NCBI GenBank assembly: GCA_039619475.1
Contig: CM077115.1
Coordinates: forward strand, 299,337,756-299,401,755
Length of the DNA stretch: 64,000 bases
Direction: 5' to 3'
Source: Icerya purchasi
Taxonomy: Eukaryota; Arthropoda; Insecta; Hemiptera; Monophlebidae
The notes under the pieces were generated by a model. It ran no database searches and was not told where the DNA came from. It saw nothing but the letters and a program-made list of their open reading frames with translations. Both the position numbers and the translations under genes were made by a program. This document shows, in pieces, positions 1 to 12,570 of this stretch (positions within the stretch are counted from its first letter, which is position 1; each line of letters begins with the position of its first letter).

Positions 1-2594
1 CGTTGGATTAAGTGAAAATGAGTGAGGGCGGTGTAGGAAATTCAAAGTCGGGTAAGGATGATGTTCTTCTTTTTGCATCGGAAAGAACTGAAAGCAGGGA
101 CTAAGGCATTAGGTTTACTCGTTAAGAGTTGATCAGATATGGTTGAGATGACCAAGACTGTTGCCAGGTGAATGGTGATATCGAAAGAAGTAGACAATAA
201 TTTCAGGAAGGTAGAAAGCGTCCCTGGCTGAATACATTAAATATTAAAAAACACATATTTTTCGTAACTCTTTTAACTAGAATAAACCGTTTTTAAAATA
301 TTGCGATCGATTCAGTATATGTATTTAATTTTCCTCGGTAATTTGTTTAAACTATAAAACCACCGTTATTGCTTCCTGTTTCATTATAAAATTAATAGCC
401 TACCGTGAACCTAGGAATCGCTTCTCAGTAATTTTAAGCTCATGCTCATAAATAATATGTTGTAATTCAACGTTACCATTCTTTCTTTTACAATCTTAAA
501 TATTTTTGACATCTGATATCCGTTAGAATCTATTAAGTTTATCATCTTACATTTTGAACGAGCTTTAAAAGTATAAAATTGTATACTCCGTTTTTTCCTC
601 TTACTTCGAGTAATGCGACTAACCAAAAAATCAAAATAAGAAAAGAAAATGAAATAGCATTTTCTTGTTTGGGAAAATTCTGTGTTAACAAACAAGTGCA
701 CATTGTTTTCACCGGAGCAGCCAGGAGTTTTTTTTTTATTTATTTTTCTTTTTTTTTTGGACTGTTCGTTAACTAGGAATATCAGCGCGTAGGAGAAATT
801 ATTCTATATTCTTAATTTACAAAATCATCAGCTTCTAGCTGAAGAAAACAACGCCGCCTAACCAACTACATTGCTTGGCTAGCCAGGAGTCGCGCATTCC
901 ATCTTTAAATTTTAAGGCAGAACTTTCGACTATCTACAACCAGCTCACCCGCCCTAATTAACGGATTTTAGTTTACAGCCGGTCGTCCGAAACCTTCGCT
1001 CGGAATAAATTATGTCTGGTACAATCAACTCTTCCGGCAGCGGCGGAGAATCAGACGGCGACATTTAAAGAAGAACAGCGAACTTAAGCTGCAACTAAAA
1101 ATATTGACACTGTTGACTTTCGAACATGGCCGTCAATTTTGACCTTTATTCGAAGCAGATGTGTGTAACATTAACGACGATCAGTGTGCCCTTAATGACA
1201 AAGACACACGTTGGCCAGGGACTGACTGATTTGGTTCGGCTAAAAAAAAGAACCTCGCATACCCGACATCACATCATCGCAGGGAATCGATAACTTTTGC
1301 GCCTATGTTACAGTGTTAATGTTATTTTAATTCATATTATAATCGTAAATTTTTACAACAGCACCATTAATGTAAAATTTGGTGAAATGTAATGTGTATT
1401 GAAAAATTACACCACTATGAAACGATATATTAAATTTCTTACTAAATTGTCACCGACACGTTTCGAAGATCTAAGCTTCATGACCATGTTGTTTCGGATG
1501 ATGATAAGTGTAGTCTGCCGGTAAATAGTTTTCCTATATAACGATCGTGCGTGGTTTATTAAATTACTATTCCAAATTTCGGTGCAATACACGTAACCTC
1601 TTTTTTTTTAATCTATTAACGTGTTTCGTTCACAAATTTTTTGGATTGCGGACAAACGGAACTTTAAGTAAAATTTTAAACAGTAACGTGATTTTGACGA
1701 GAAATTTGAATGTTGCTAATTTTTATTTTATTTTGATTAAATGTCATATGTCGAACAAAATTAAGAAATCATGTAAACGCCCTTATGAGAAATTTATCTA
1801 ATTTCGTGAAAAAAGACATAATTAAAACGCATTTTTTTTCCTTCTTTAATTCGGTTCGTCAACATGGATATTGGCACGAGAACTGGAAAATAGAAGAGAA
1901 AGAGAATCAGATTTTTATGAGATGTGAGATAAACATATTATTCTATCAAAGCCGCAAGCGTTCCATGACAAGGTGAATTAACAAAATATATGTAATTATT
2001 TGTTGTTTTTTATTGGGGGGGGGGGGTCATCAATCACGAAACATCACCCATAAATGATTAAATAGAAAGAAAAAAAAACGGTCAGTTATATTTTAATTCG
2101 ATTGGATATTGTTAAATAACGGGAATAGGGAAGGAAGTACATGAGAGGCTGTTAAGCGTCCCTTCGGTTATTCGGGACTCGATCCGGAACTGACGGATTA
2201 TACAGCAATCCGATCTGGATGACAGCAAGACGAAGAGTGATTCCGGAAAACCGCGTCAAATGATTGACGAACTGAAAATAAAAATGATACATATATTTCG
2301 TAAAGATGTACAGTAAAAGAAATATGGATACCGAAAGAATTAATTTGTAGTTTTTCCGCGACGACGACTGGAAAACACGAACGATGAATCTGCAGAGACG
2401 ATGCTGCCCTACCGGAACCGGAGACTAAACTGACGCTGAGGTTGCAGTGACCACGACACAAACGATAAATCTAATACTGTCCAACAGGAATCGGAAGCTT
2501 GTAGCGACGATGCTGCACAACGGGGACCGGAAACCAAACGGCTGACTAGAATAATCAATTCGTAGAATGTCGAAGTAGTGACCAGGTTGTTGAA
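1..2594. other. AT-rich stretch without recognisable genes
   Basis: Short open frames here have no recognisable motif and overlap on both strands, so I treat them as chance. Visible oddities are a run of 12 G at 2015-2026, unusual in such AT-rich DNA, and imperfectly repeated GC-richer segments near 2390-2540. Confidence 0.5.
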
Positions 2595-2640
2595 AACACG
2601 AGCCTTTCGGGAACACACTTGTGCAAGTACAATAATACTC
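2595..2640 (-). repeat. 46-bp inverted repeat, left copy
   Basis: Reverse complement of 4477-4522 with one mismatch. It includes ACTTGCACAAGTGTGTTCCC in its reverse complement. Confidence 0.85.
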
Positions 2641-4476
2641 ATTAGAGTGATAACGATACGTAGCAAAGTATTTAAGAAGAATCGGAATTGGAATTGAATC
2701 GAAATAATTTTTCCTAGATATTTTGTTCATACATCGAATAACTGAATTACCCGATGCGTTATGCTATGGGAGCCAAAAAAAGGGGAAAAAGCTGCATTAA
2801 TTTATGCAGACATTTAATTTTTCAATTACTTAACGTTTTTGTTGTATTTTGATGATTATTATTGTTCAGCTGCGCATATTTTACTATTTTTATTTATTCA
2901 TTAGCTATATTATCTTCTATTATTGTTTATTTTTGTATTCATATTTATATTTCGTGATTTCTATTTGGTAATTTTTGTTCATTTATAGTTTATTTTTTTA
3001 TTTTTGATTTAGTGCTCTTTGATCCAAAACATAATGTACAATAGACAAACAGACAGATAAACATAAATTCTGAAAAATATGGTTTTATATTTTAAGTTAA
3101 TGGTAAATAGTGGTACTAAATGCCGCTGTTTATTTTTCTTTAAATAATTATTTTTTATTCAGCTTTTATTTACTAAAACTATATAGACAAGTAATGCTCG
3201 TTGAAAATAATAGTATAACTATGAATGTATAACGTAAATTTTTAAGGAGGCCTTAATAAGTTTCGGTTCTGAATTGTTAAGAACAAGTTGTAACGTGAAG
3301 TAGCTCACAGTATTAGCCAAATCGCACTTGCAGAGCTTTTGCAACAACTAAAGTGTACCTTCAATTAAGTTCAATGAGGTAGCAAATAAAGCTTGGTTTA
3401 ACAGAACTTAAGTAAATTTAAACTATAACAAATAAAATGATATATTCTTATGATGGCTAATTAAATTATAATTTCAGTATTAGTGCATATTATTTCGAGA
3501 ACGTATTTACTTGAAAAATAAGAAAAAGCTTCGCAAAATTGTCATTTAAAGTAATGTTTAATTTAATTGTTCTAATTGCATGCTATTAGTAAAATGTGAA
3601 ATACACTATAACGATCTGATCCTTTATTTAATGACTGAAATGAAGTCTTCAATAAGAGAAAATTTCTATATAACGTCGAGTCATTTATGATGTTCAAAAG
3701 AGATCGGACAATTTGTGAAATAATATTTTAATTTACAGTTCAATAATTGAATCAGCAGTTTGAATAGGTAATAATATGCAATCGGAGAAAAAATAGATTT
3801 CTTTCGCATATTGTTGAAAACTTTTGTGTTATGTGAAATACTTAACTAATAGTAGTATATATTCAGTGTATTCCAAAAAACTAATAAAACAAATATAATC
3901 TGAATATGTTAATAATTATAGAGAGTAATAGCGACAAACCACTTTTATTACTGTAAAACAATAAACTTTTTTTAGTTCGTAGATTTCTTATTTACATCTA
4001 GTATAGGTAAGTGAACTTTATTTAATATTTTTTTAATGTTGCTATAATCGAAAATATTTACAATGTTACATACAGTTACGAAATTTTATTTATTATGTTT
4101 TACAATGTTATTAAACGAAATTGTTTTGTTACTTTATTTCTAAAGTTCAGTTTAATAAATTTCCTGCATTTTAACGGAAAAATATCTTAATAAAATTGTT
4201 AAAAACTTCCTTTATTTACTTAAATTAAAAATCTGGAAGAAAAAATGACATGTACTTTGATTTGAAATAAACTAAAAGTTAAAAAGTATAGTGCATAAAA
4301 TGTAAATAAACAACAAAAAAATGATTTATTATTAAAAAATTAATAAAAAAAAAAGATTGTGTATTTTTTATTAAGAAAAGTAAAATAATCATTGATTTTT
4401 CAATAAAATTGAAATTTAAAGTGATGAATACTACAAACGATAATCGATTCTTCTTAAGTACTTTTCGATGTTTTTT

Positions 4477-4522
4477 GAGTATTTTTGTACTTGCACAAGT
4501 GTGTTCCCGAAAGGCTCGTGTT
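4477..4522 (+). repeat. 46-bp inverted repeat, right copy
   Basis: Partner of 2595-2640 with one mismatch. Just outside lies a GC-richer stretch (4523-4800) in which I recognise no gene. Confidence 0.85.
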
Positions 4523-4878
4523 GAAAACAATGCTGGTAGCCACGAATGCTGGCGCGCACCTTGGGGACGTGTAGCTCTGAAAACATCTGTTGATCTGCAG
4601 CACAGTCGTGCTGCCCGAACAGGAGAGCTGGAGCGCTTAAGAGCCATCGACCACTGATAATTGAAAAGCCGAAAATGTCGCGAGGGATGGAAATCCAGGT
4701 GTATATGTAGCAGTGCTAGGGCGCTCTGCCGTGTGATTGGTTGTTAGCTGCGGCGAAGCAGCCAATAGAAAACCGGTTTTCATACTTGACATTTGGCGTC
4801 GTGTTCGAAATGAAAGAGTAACTTTAATTTTACACCAAATAAAAATATTTAAACTCGATATCGATATGGTCGACAGGA

Positions 4879-4880
<2 letters not shown>

Positions 4881-4910
<30 letters not shown>

Positions 4911-5850
4911 GGGTCCTCACTTCGGATAATACCGATGAGGCAAATGTATTTGCATTAGAGTAGTACAAATTTTATGATGGTGAGGTTGAAACGACCCATC
5001 GAATTTGAAGTTTTTGGTTTCAGATCATCCTTAACATATTGATTGCGGTTAATTAATACCAGTGTATTATATGTTGCTTACGGAATTTAATTTCTGTAAC
5101 GGTAAAATTGTTAAACATTTGAAAATTTTTAGTTACACTAAATCTTCTGCTGAGCACTGAAAATGGAAATCAGTGTGCTATTACATATCTAGCTAAAATA
5201 TGAGAGTAATCGTATCGGGAAAATTAATCATTCAATACAATTAGGCGAATCAGCAATTTGAAATCGGTGTAGATAGTCTTTAAGATTTCCGTGACCAATG
5301 AGAAATTGTACGTTAAAAAAATTTTGGTATGTAACTTATATTGTTCATTCTATTTAATATGTTATGGAAAAAAGTGTAAATTATAACACTGTTGTTACAA
5401 AATTATCCCACATAGTCCGATATTGCGTTAAGTAATGGTCATGTAAAAAATCTTTTGAACTGATTTACGTTAAAAGTAGTTTTATTCTCATAAGTAAATT
5501 GACCATTTTCGTAATAGGCATTATTGAAGTTAAGCGAGCAAGTAGTAATATTATTTTTAATGCAAATTTATGTGTTTACTAATTTCAAACTGCAGTGGCA
5601 TAATTCCAGCTGTAACCACTGACGCTAAATAACTTACCGTTTTATATGATTTAATTACTTTATTGGCTCTAGTATTCTTTTTGATAACTTGCTAACATTT
5701 TTTTTGAAATCTTTTAAGTTTAAAATCTTATCTGCGTAAATTATGCTACTGTATAGTATATAGGTTTGGTAAAATGACTGCCTTATATAAAATAATCCCT
5801 TTATTATAACTTTGCTGTTATTGTTATTATAAAGTTTATTAAAGGGGTAT
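4881..5850 (-). mobile_element. Decayed non-LTR retrotransposon 3' fragment (family G/F)
   Basis: A run of about 30 T at 4881-4911 is the poly(A) tail of a minus-strand retrotransposon. Reading the minus strand from about 5850 down, broken frames give a reverse-transcriptase connection region, including SYKTVSYLASVVTAGIMPL, typical of the segment between RT and RNase H in R1/I/Jockey-type elements. The same motif (AYRTTSYAASTVIAGSKPL) occurs at 60800-60890 in the related copy at 59620-61600, and the sequences next to the tails also match (GGGTCCTCACTTCGG against GGTCTCCAGTTCG). Many stops and frameshifts make it inactive. Confidence 0.65.
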
Positions 5851-6049
5851 TAGTCGACACAAGATAGCGTGCAAGTCGCATTAAAACTCTTCGCTCAGAT
5901 GTTTTAGACAGTAAAACGTGACCGTGCAAGCATATCGGTGGTCCGTTAGAGAATAAGATAGCTGCTTGTATAATAAAATTCTACAGAAGCGTAATAAGCT
6001 GTAGGAAGATCAAATCTAACGCGGAAAATAGAATTTTCAGAAGAAAGCA

Positions 6050-6256
6050 ATGGACACACCTAATAGACACGTGACGGCCATCGCGAACAAGCCTATTATT
6101 AAAGTGGTGATCATGGTCATGATCGCGAGTGGAATTTTTTCATTAATATTCCCCTTAAAAAGTAATTTATCGCGATATCGTCAGTCTCAGTTGCAGCTTC
6201 GCAGGCCGAAACCGCTAATTAACGGGCTTACACTAAAAAGGCCGACGACGCGATAC
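6050..6256 (+). CDS. Candidate first coding exon, type II membrane protein (unidentified)
   Basis: An ATG in a good context (purine at -3, G at +4) opens 69 codons ending at a splice-donor-like ACAG|GTAAAA (boundary 6256/6257). The predicted peptide has a short polar N-terminus, a hydrophobic segment at about residues 18-37 (IIKVVIMVMIASGIFSLIFP) and then a basic, Gln/Arg-rich stalk. That layout is the signal-anchor arrangement of type II (often Golgi) membrane proteins. I do not recognise the sequence, no downstream exon was found here, and the frame closes at 6262 if the donor is not used. It may equally be a chance ORF. Confidence 0.3.
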
Positions 6257-6606
6257 AGGTAAAATTAGCGTGATGAAAGCGGTTAGAAAAAGAGGTGAAG
6301 AATGCGCACATAGAGCCGTGCACGGTTGACTGGAAATGTAGTGATCTCGTGTTGGTGGTGCAATTTCCGCTGCGCAATGTTCTTTTCGGAACATTTCAGC
6401 GACAATTTTTCTTATCAGAGTAGCGAATTCCATTTCGAGGCAACTTGTGGAGAGGAACGAGCTGGCAGCGAGAAGTGTCGCGCGGAAGGAAAAAGTTTGC
6501 GATGATAGCGATAGTAAATTAGTCGCGTTCCGTGCAGGAAGAAAATTTAATGCAAGTGAAGTGGGACGCAGTTAAAGGCGGCTGGCAAAGAAAATGGAAT
6601 CTTTTG

Positions 6607-6645
6607 TCGGGTTCGGGTTCGGGTTCGGGTTCGGTTTCGGGTTCT
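6607..6645 (+). repeat. TTCGGG hexamer tandem repeat
   Basis: About six hexamer units, one changed to TTCGGT. It falls in overlapping frames on both strands (Ser-Gly or Pro-Glu repeats) with no domain, so I call only the repeat. It is not the insect telomere unit TTAGG. Confidence 0.85.
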
Positions 6646-6849
6646 GTTTTGGTCGCTAGTCGAGGCAGCCGTTTGAAAATTGTTTCACGTAAAGCAAGAA
6701 AATCTGTTGGTTGCACCGGTATCGGCAAGTTGCGCAGTCGCGCCAGCCTCCCGCCTAATCTACTTATAAATTCTTCTGCTCGGCCGACCTTTGTAACTTT
6801 TATTTCGCTCGGCAGTTCCCCGATCGAAATCAATTCAAATTCGTAACAA

Positions 6850-9800
6850 CATTTGCGAAATATTATACTCGCCTAAAAGATTTCACCATTCATCCAATTT
6901 ACCAAGCCTGCTACCAGCCGCCAGAAAATTAACACGCTGAAGCTGAAACTCTTCCTTCACTTTCGAAACATTCTGCTAACAGTTGATTCTCCTAACACGA
7001 ATGACGGAAGCTAAACATTTGTTGCGAACATTTGAAACGAAAATAATAACCTAGACTTACACATTAATACTTTATATCCGGGTTTAACGTGCTTCTTGCT
7101 TAGTATTTCGTTAAATCAATAAGCAGCGTGCTGGCTGTTTTTGCCGGCTAATATAATTAATTAATAATGGCGAGCGATATTCAGTGAGCATGTAAAAAGC
7201 ATGGCGTAACATTGGCAAAGTATGGGTAACCGTTAAGAGACGCCGCTATATGTACTATTTAATCCTTTGTCGACGAAATCAACATTAAGAAAGCGATCTC
7301 TCCCTTATGCGTTCTATCTAGGCGGGAAATTTTTGCCAGGCAAAAAAAAAAGACATTCGATGAGCTCTACTAATGAAGAAATTTCCGAAGAAGAAGAAAA
7401 ATATCATCGAGAATGAAAATTCGGAAAATTGATACGAGGGAAAAATCAAAAGACACGTTGAAGATATTTCGGACTACTTCAGCTGTCCGGAAGAGTTCAA
7501 ACGTCTTGTTATACCGAAATAGTTGCACAGAACACACTTGAAATTCTTCAACAAACCGAACTGCGCAATTTAATACACCTTGTAACTATCATGACTGTGT
7601 GTTAAATTTCGTTATCGAAAAAACCCAAAACACCAATCCGGTGAATGGTATATGTAATTTATCTGAACATTCGGCTTGTTAAAGAATTTGAAGTGTGTCG
7701 CGCCCGACTGTTGGATATATAACGAGACCTTTGAAGTGAAATAACTGAAGTAGTCAGAAGTATCTCTAACAGTAAGCAACGTACGTTGTTTCGCGTGTAC
7801 TGGTTTTTCGGATTCACTCGTGATTCTACTTCTTCTTCTTTCGAAACTTCTTCATTAGTCGTTTCTTCAAATGCCTTCTTCTATTTTTCTTTTGACATAA
7901 ATTTCGGGTATTTAGGCAGTTTTGATGTTGGTTTCAATGTTTCGTCAGCAACAGATAACTCGTGGCGGCAGTGTCTATGATACAAACGAACACAATACCG
8001 GAGACAGATTATCCACGTTTGAAGGCGAATTCGGAGGTTTCCAATACGTTGATACCCGATCGGTGAATTGAATAAAAAGAAACAAAATTGAATTTTTAGT
8101 ATTTCGCTGACAAATAAAGAAGACCATAAATATATTTCGATAAAAAATACATCATCATCACAAATCGAAGTAAATAAATCTATACGATTTTTGAAACGTT
8201 TAATTCTAATAACACAGACCGTAAGTTTCAGTTCTTCGAGCTCGTTCTGGTATCTGAATAAAAAAGTAAAATATAAGAGACAGTAGATATTAAAAAATTC
8301 AGTCCAAATTAATTTCAATTTTACATCCAAGTATAGGCACAGTGTGTTTCAGGCATAAATATTGGCCACATTCATTGCACGTATATTTTGTGAGCCTAGT
8401 CGTTTCGATTATCCGTCCCAGCTAGGTTTTCCGTTTACCAGCGTCAGGAGTTGCAGAGTTGCTTGAAGCCTGCGGTACTTGATCACTCGGAAAATGTTTC
8501 CGAAGTCGTGAGGCCATAGTGAGTGGCAAATTTTTGAGCTGCAATCGCACTAACAACTAGAAAACCCGGGCGCGGTGACACGTTTTGTCCATTCGTAAGA
8601 CAAATTACTTGGCTATTGATTCCAGCAAGATTTAGAATAGTGAAAAATACATAACTTATACGAAGGAAAAGGCGAAAAAAAATCAAACAATACAGAATAC
8701 TTAAATTTTAGCACGCGCCGTATCAGTGAGATACATAGAGCTTAAGTACACCTTCAACTGCACAGGGCTGAAGGAATAGGATGATGGGGGACGATATCCC
8801 CTTCTACACGCTTAACTAGTGATGAAGAACGCTGAACTATGTATCTGTCAGATACAGCGCGTGTAATTCAGTGTTAACTTCACAATCGCGGCGCCCTATC
8901 AAGGGTATGAGACTTACTTTACTTTTACTGTATGTAAAAGCCGACGAAGACACGGAACGAAAGTATACTGTGGACGCAACAAACTGTCTGGTAAATGTAG
9001 GCGATGATGTTAGCTCTAAAGTCATCACGCAAGAATTTAGTTCAAAATCGACGGCATTTGCATAATTTACGAATATTGCGTAAATTTTTTTTGCACTGAT
9101 TTAATAATACAGTAAAAGTGAGTTTGACGTTTGCAATGTATCCAGTCCGACGGTATGAACAGTGTAATTAAATACGGACACCTGTCAATGGTTCCAGCAA
9201 TGCAACAATGAAATAGTGAAAAATTTCGGAAAAAAAAGTAAAATTAAAAACACCAGCTAAAGTACGTACTAAAAAAAAAAATAAAACTGAATAATTTCGT
9301 TAAATATCGTATCAGCTTCTAGAACTGTTTTTCACAGATCCGCTTATGTGTTATATAGTGCCGGTACGTCTATAAACATTGATATACGTAGACGGACATG
9401 AAAATAAATAATAAATGATTATTCCAAGAAAATTTTTTTGTCTTTTAAAATCGATTAAATATTTCCTAGCTCCATTCCGATTTATAACACCATACAGGTT
9501 GTCTTGAAAATTAGTGATTGTAAGATTTTTAATAGCTATAGAAAAGTAAAACTTGTAAGATTTATAAAATGACAAACGTGGATTAATGCATGAATAGAGA
9601 TCACCTGAGTATGTCATGACTTTTTTGTATTGCAAATGGTGTGAACTGCTGCGTAATTTTTCTCAGCGACACTTATACACTCTTTATTATTATTTTTATA
9701 TAGGTACTTCACGTTTTTCGTTCTATAAATCTCACCGAGTTATTTATAGCTATTAAATTTTGTTATCAAACATTTTCAAGACAATCTGTACGGTGTTATA

Positions 9801-10060
9801 GGTGCGAATGGAATCTAGGGAAAATTATTTTATATTTTTTAATCTGTTTCGAAAACGTGTTTTTTTGTTGTTTTTTTTTTTTTTTTAAATTTTATTTAAA
9901 TAATTATTTTCCGATTTGCAGTCCTACGTATATAAAATTTCGCATCTCATCGACTACAGCGACAGCTTAGTCAGAGCGTGCATGTGCCTGGTCGCAAGCA
10001 TTCCATTCAAAAAAATGACGTAAGCAGAAGTACTAAAACCGTGTCGGCGTGACAAACACA
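6850..10060. other. Non-coding or unrecognised stretch
   Basis: AT-rich sequence with short frames on both strands (for example around 7786-8330 and 8837-9065) and no recognised motif. A poly(T) run lies near 9869-9887. Confidence 0.45.
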
Positions 10061-10064
10061 TAAA

Positions 10065-10131
10065 CGCGCATGCGCGCCGGTTACCAATACGCCTTTACTG
10101 TTTATCCTTACGTCAATCATAGCCTAAGAGT

Positions 10132-10162
<31 letters not shown>

Positions 10163-10335
10163 TTCACACGCGTGCATGTAAAAGAAAAAGACAGCGGGAA
10201 AGCAAGCAGCATTGTGTTGGGAGAGCAGAACTGTTGAAGCGAGCGAGACTGTACTCTCGTATACGAAGATCCGCACAAAAGATAATTAATTCGAGAATAA
10301 GCACACTCCTTAGTAAAGCGCGTAGTGACGTCACT
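10065..10335. promoter_or_regulatory. Promoter/enhancer-like cluster: NRF-1/Ewg-like, GAGA and CRE sites
   Basis: Three strong motif classes lie within 270 bp in a locally GC-richer patch. At 10065-10076 is the palindrome CGCGCATGCGCG, an NRF-1/Ewg-type core. At about 10127-10161 is a (GA)n tract, a GAGA-factor-type sequence. At 10324-10335 is AGTGACGTCACT, a perfect CRE palindrome. Promoter function is inferred from the clustering; no gene start could be attached, and about 600 bp downstream the retrotransposon nest begins. Confidence 0.4.
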
Positions 10336-10944
10336 TTGATTAATATCAATATATTATTAATAAATAATATACAATAAATGTGATATTTATATAATAACGC
10401 ATCGTCATCCAGTTCTGAGCTATAAAGTTTACGGCTTACCGAGAAGTTATATTAAAACTGACTATGAAATTCCACCACCCGAACAGACAAGAACGAAAGT
10501 GAGTTATTAAATACATGTTGAACGACGAAATAAAATTTAAACATGTAGAGATCGGCGACAAAATACGAATTAGAATAGACAGGAAGACGGATTTTACCGA
10601 GAATTGAAAACGGAACGAAAAAAAAGAAAAACAGTTATTTAATTTTCGATTTTTACATTTTGCAGTTGCTATCAGGGCACGAAAGTTTTGTCGAATAAGT
10701 TAAATATAAAATAACCAGGTGTGTTCCGCATAATTTAAAAGCGAAACTGACTTACCTGACTATAGTTTTTCGAAATTCGCGGTATTTCAACGGGCAAGGA
10801 CTAATGATATTAGCGACGACTAGTGCACCTGGTCAGCTATGAAAAATGAAAAAAGAAGAAGAACAGAAAAACAATTAAGTATGTTGTGGATTACATTTAA
10901 ATCAGAACACAGAATAAATGGTTTACTGAAAGTAAAATTTACGA

Positions 10945-11079
10945 TTTTTTTTTTTTTTTTATTTAAAAAATAAACTGTGGGTCTCATAGGGCCAAAATGC
11001 CCGTTGTGTGAGTGCCCAACACTCTTATCAACGTTTATTAAACAAAGATACAAATTTTAAAAAATTACAACTATTTTAA
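10945..11079 (-). mobile_element. Element A, 3' end: non-LTR retrotransposon fragment (left part)
   Basis: Poly(T) at 10945-10960 is the poly(A) tail of a minus-strand element. The following 3' sequence, including TGCCCGTTGTGTGAGTGCCC, closely matches 62850-62900 near the tail of a related copy. The fragment ends at the 13-bp duplication ACAACTATTTTAA (11067-11079), where element B inserted, and resumes at 30741. Confidence 0.8.
11067..11079. repeat. 13-bp target-site duplication of element B, left copy
   Basis: ACAACTATTTTAA is identical to 30741-30753. It separates A-type sequence from B's poly(T) tail on this side. Confidence 0.9.
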
Positions 11080-11157
11080 TTTTTTTTTTTTTTTTTTTTT
11101 TTTTTAAATGGGCTCGGTGTTAACACTGACCCAACTACATGGACCTAGATCACCTAC

Positions 11158-11531
11158 TCAGATTCTGAGGCGATCGGAGATAGAAAGTATAAAGGAAAGA
11201 AGGAGGGGAACAACGGCTGGAGATGGGAAGGAAAGGATAAAGGAAGCATTGAAAGGGGTAGGAAGATCTAACGCCAAAAGTTCGGCGTATAGATGAGAGC
11301 ACTGAGGAAAAAGAGCAGAGCATTCGAAAAGGATATGGTTGGGGTCACATATAAAGGGAGGATCAGTTGAGTGGAGAGGGCAAAAGGGAGAAGGTGAAAG
11401 AGAAAAAGAAAAACGAGAAAAGGGAAGGAGGGAATGGTCAAGCCTCAGTCTGATTAAAGAAACAATAGCCGAGCGCCGAGAAAAAGGAAGAAATTGGTAC
11501 CAAGGCTGTGAATTGGAAGTAGGCTGTAGGA
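11158..11531 (-). pseudogene. B ORF2, C-terminal piece (separated by element C)
   Basis: This is the last part of B's endonuclease-reverse transcriptase polyprotein. It carries the C-terminal segment found in related elements: RxxxxSLIRLRLDHSLLP and a late Cys/His zinc-binding-like patch (CPLH...CDPNHILFEC), followed by an alanine/leucine-rich end. The same region is seen at 49041-49300 in element D and at 60195-60680 in fragment E. It is in frame with the 26042-29417 piece once C and one GTAGGA copy are removed, so the split is caused only by C. The first in-frame ATG on this side uses codons from C and is not meaningful. Confidence 0.9.
11526..11531. repeat. 6-bp target-site duplication of element C, left copy
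   Basis: GTAGGA is directly repeated at 26042-26047. It joins B sequence outside to the AGTAGATAG terminus of C inside. Removing C plus one copy restores the reading frame of B's ORF2. Confidence 0.9.
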
Positions 11532-11683
11532 AGTAGATAGAAAACCTGCGTTCTGTGATAAGAACCAATCAGGAGCCAGTATTTTGTTCCGTGACCATGC
11601 CCCCTTTTACTCAACTAATCAAGAGTCAATACTCAATCAAATGACACACCGTTTTTACATCAAACCATCCAGTAAGAGTTCAA

Positions 11684-12095
11684 CGAAAATGCTTCTCTCA
11701 TAGCGCTACATACAAATGCTAACGCTGTCAATCAGTTGACCAATGCATGTCTTTACTTGTACGTAAATTATCGTTATTCGGTAGCGACTGGTTTTGGAGG
11801 ATTATGCACACAATGATGTATATATGGTTACGAGCGTCCATATACATATGTAAAATTAGTTATTACCATTATTGATTTTTGTTGTTATCAATGTTATCAG
11901 TGGTCAGTCTGCAGGAATCGCGGTAAAATACAGGTTTTCGCCGCTCCGGTATTTCTAGGAATCGCGAAGATTTTCGTTCGGTCAGTTGAGTAAAACTTTT
12001 CTTTGTCCGATACATTATGTAGGGGGGTAAGTCTATCTCACACATCGCAAAAGCGAAAATGCTTCTCTCATAGCGCTATACGTAAATGCTAACGC
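11684..12095 (+). repeat. Pair of 42-bp direct repeats in arm
   Basis: A stretch containing AAAATGCTTCTCTCATAGCG occurs at 11684-11725 and again at 12053-12095 with about three mismatches. The pair is mirrored in the right arm. Its role is unknown. Confidence 0.75.
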
Positions 12096-12164
12096 AACCG
12101 TTGAAACCGGATTTTAACGTTCTTATAATTTCTATTCCACTCTATGCCTTATTACGGAACCATA

Positions 12165-12305
12165 CCCTACATGTACACACTAACACAAACATACACTCAT
12201 ACTCAAAGTCCATGACTACTTTATTCAATGCGCATATGTAACCAACTATTCCTGACGGAATGACATTTTTCTGACGTAATATTTCCACTGCCACAACCGA
12301 TTTAA
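12165..12305 (+). promoter_or_regulatory. Promoter-like module, copy 1
   Basis: The block shares with 14640-14766 an ACACTCAAAGTC-like region and a core of TGACGTAA followed by ATTTCCACTGC and CAACCGATT. TGACGTAA is a bZIP (CREB/ATF/PAR)-type site. The other copies precede genes; no ORF clearly follows this one, so it may be a relic of a lost gene. Mirrored at about 25265-25410. Confidence 0.4.
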
Positions 12306-12570
12306 ACCAAGTAAAAGCGAATGCATCGTTCTCGCACACATGTCGATCGTTAGTGATATCGTATTTTTTTTTTTTAAATTAACCAAAGTATAATATTTAA
12401 AGCATAAAACTAACCTGAGCTCCCCATTCACCCGCTTTATACCATTCAAATGTATTTTTTTATTTTTTCCATGCCTAAGCATTATAAAAATTGGTCTAAG
12501 TATATTTCTCATTTTCTACGGTTCCAAAAATTTTTTCTTTATTCTCCGATCGTTACAAAAGTGTACTGAC

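Larger units (their letters stand above)
2595..4522. mobile_element. Possible non-autonomous DNA element bounded by 46-bp inverted repeats
   Basis: Positions 2595-2640 and 4477-4522 are inverted copies of each other, 45 of 46 bases matching, including CACGAGCCTTTCGGGAACAC. They enclose about 1.84 kb of very AT-rich DNA without any convincing ORF. Similarity continues weakly outside the repeats (AACAA, CTGGT), so the outer ends are not fixed and I found no clean target-site duplication. This may be a MITE-like element or two inverted members of a short dispersed repeat. The open frames crossing the repeats have no known domain. Confidence 0.4.
11080..11531 (-). mobile_element. Element B, 3' part: tail and end of ORF2
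   Basis: B is a minus-strand non-LTR retrotransposon split by element C. This part has the poly(A) tail (poly(T) at 11080-11105), about 50 bp of 3' UTR, and the last 124 codons of ORF2. The rest of B lies at 26042-30740. Confidence 0.9.

Noticed and set aside
6519..6846. Overlapping 104-aa ORFs on both strands with Ser-Gly or Pro-Glu repeats
   Set aside because: Explained by the TTCGGG tandem repeat; no flanking domain.
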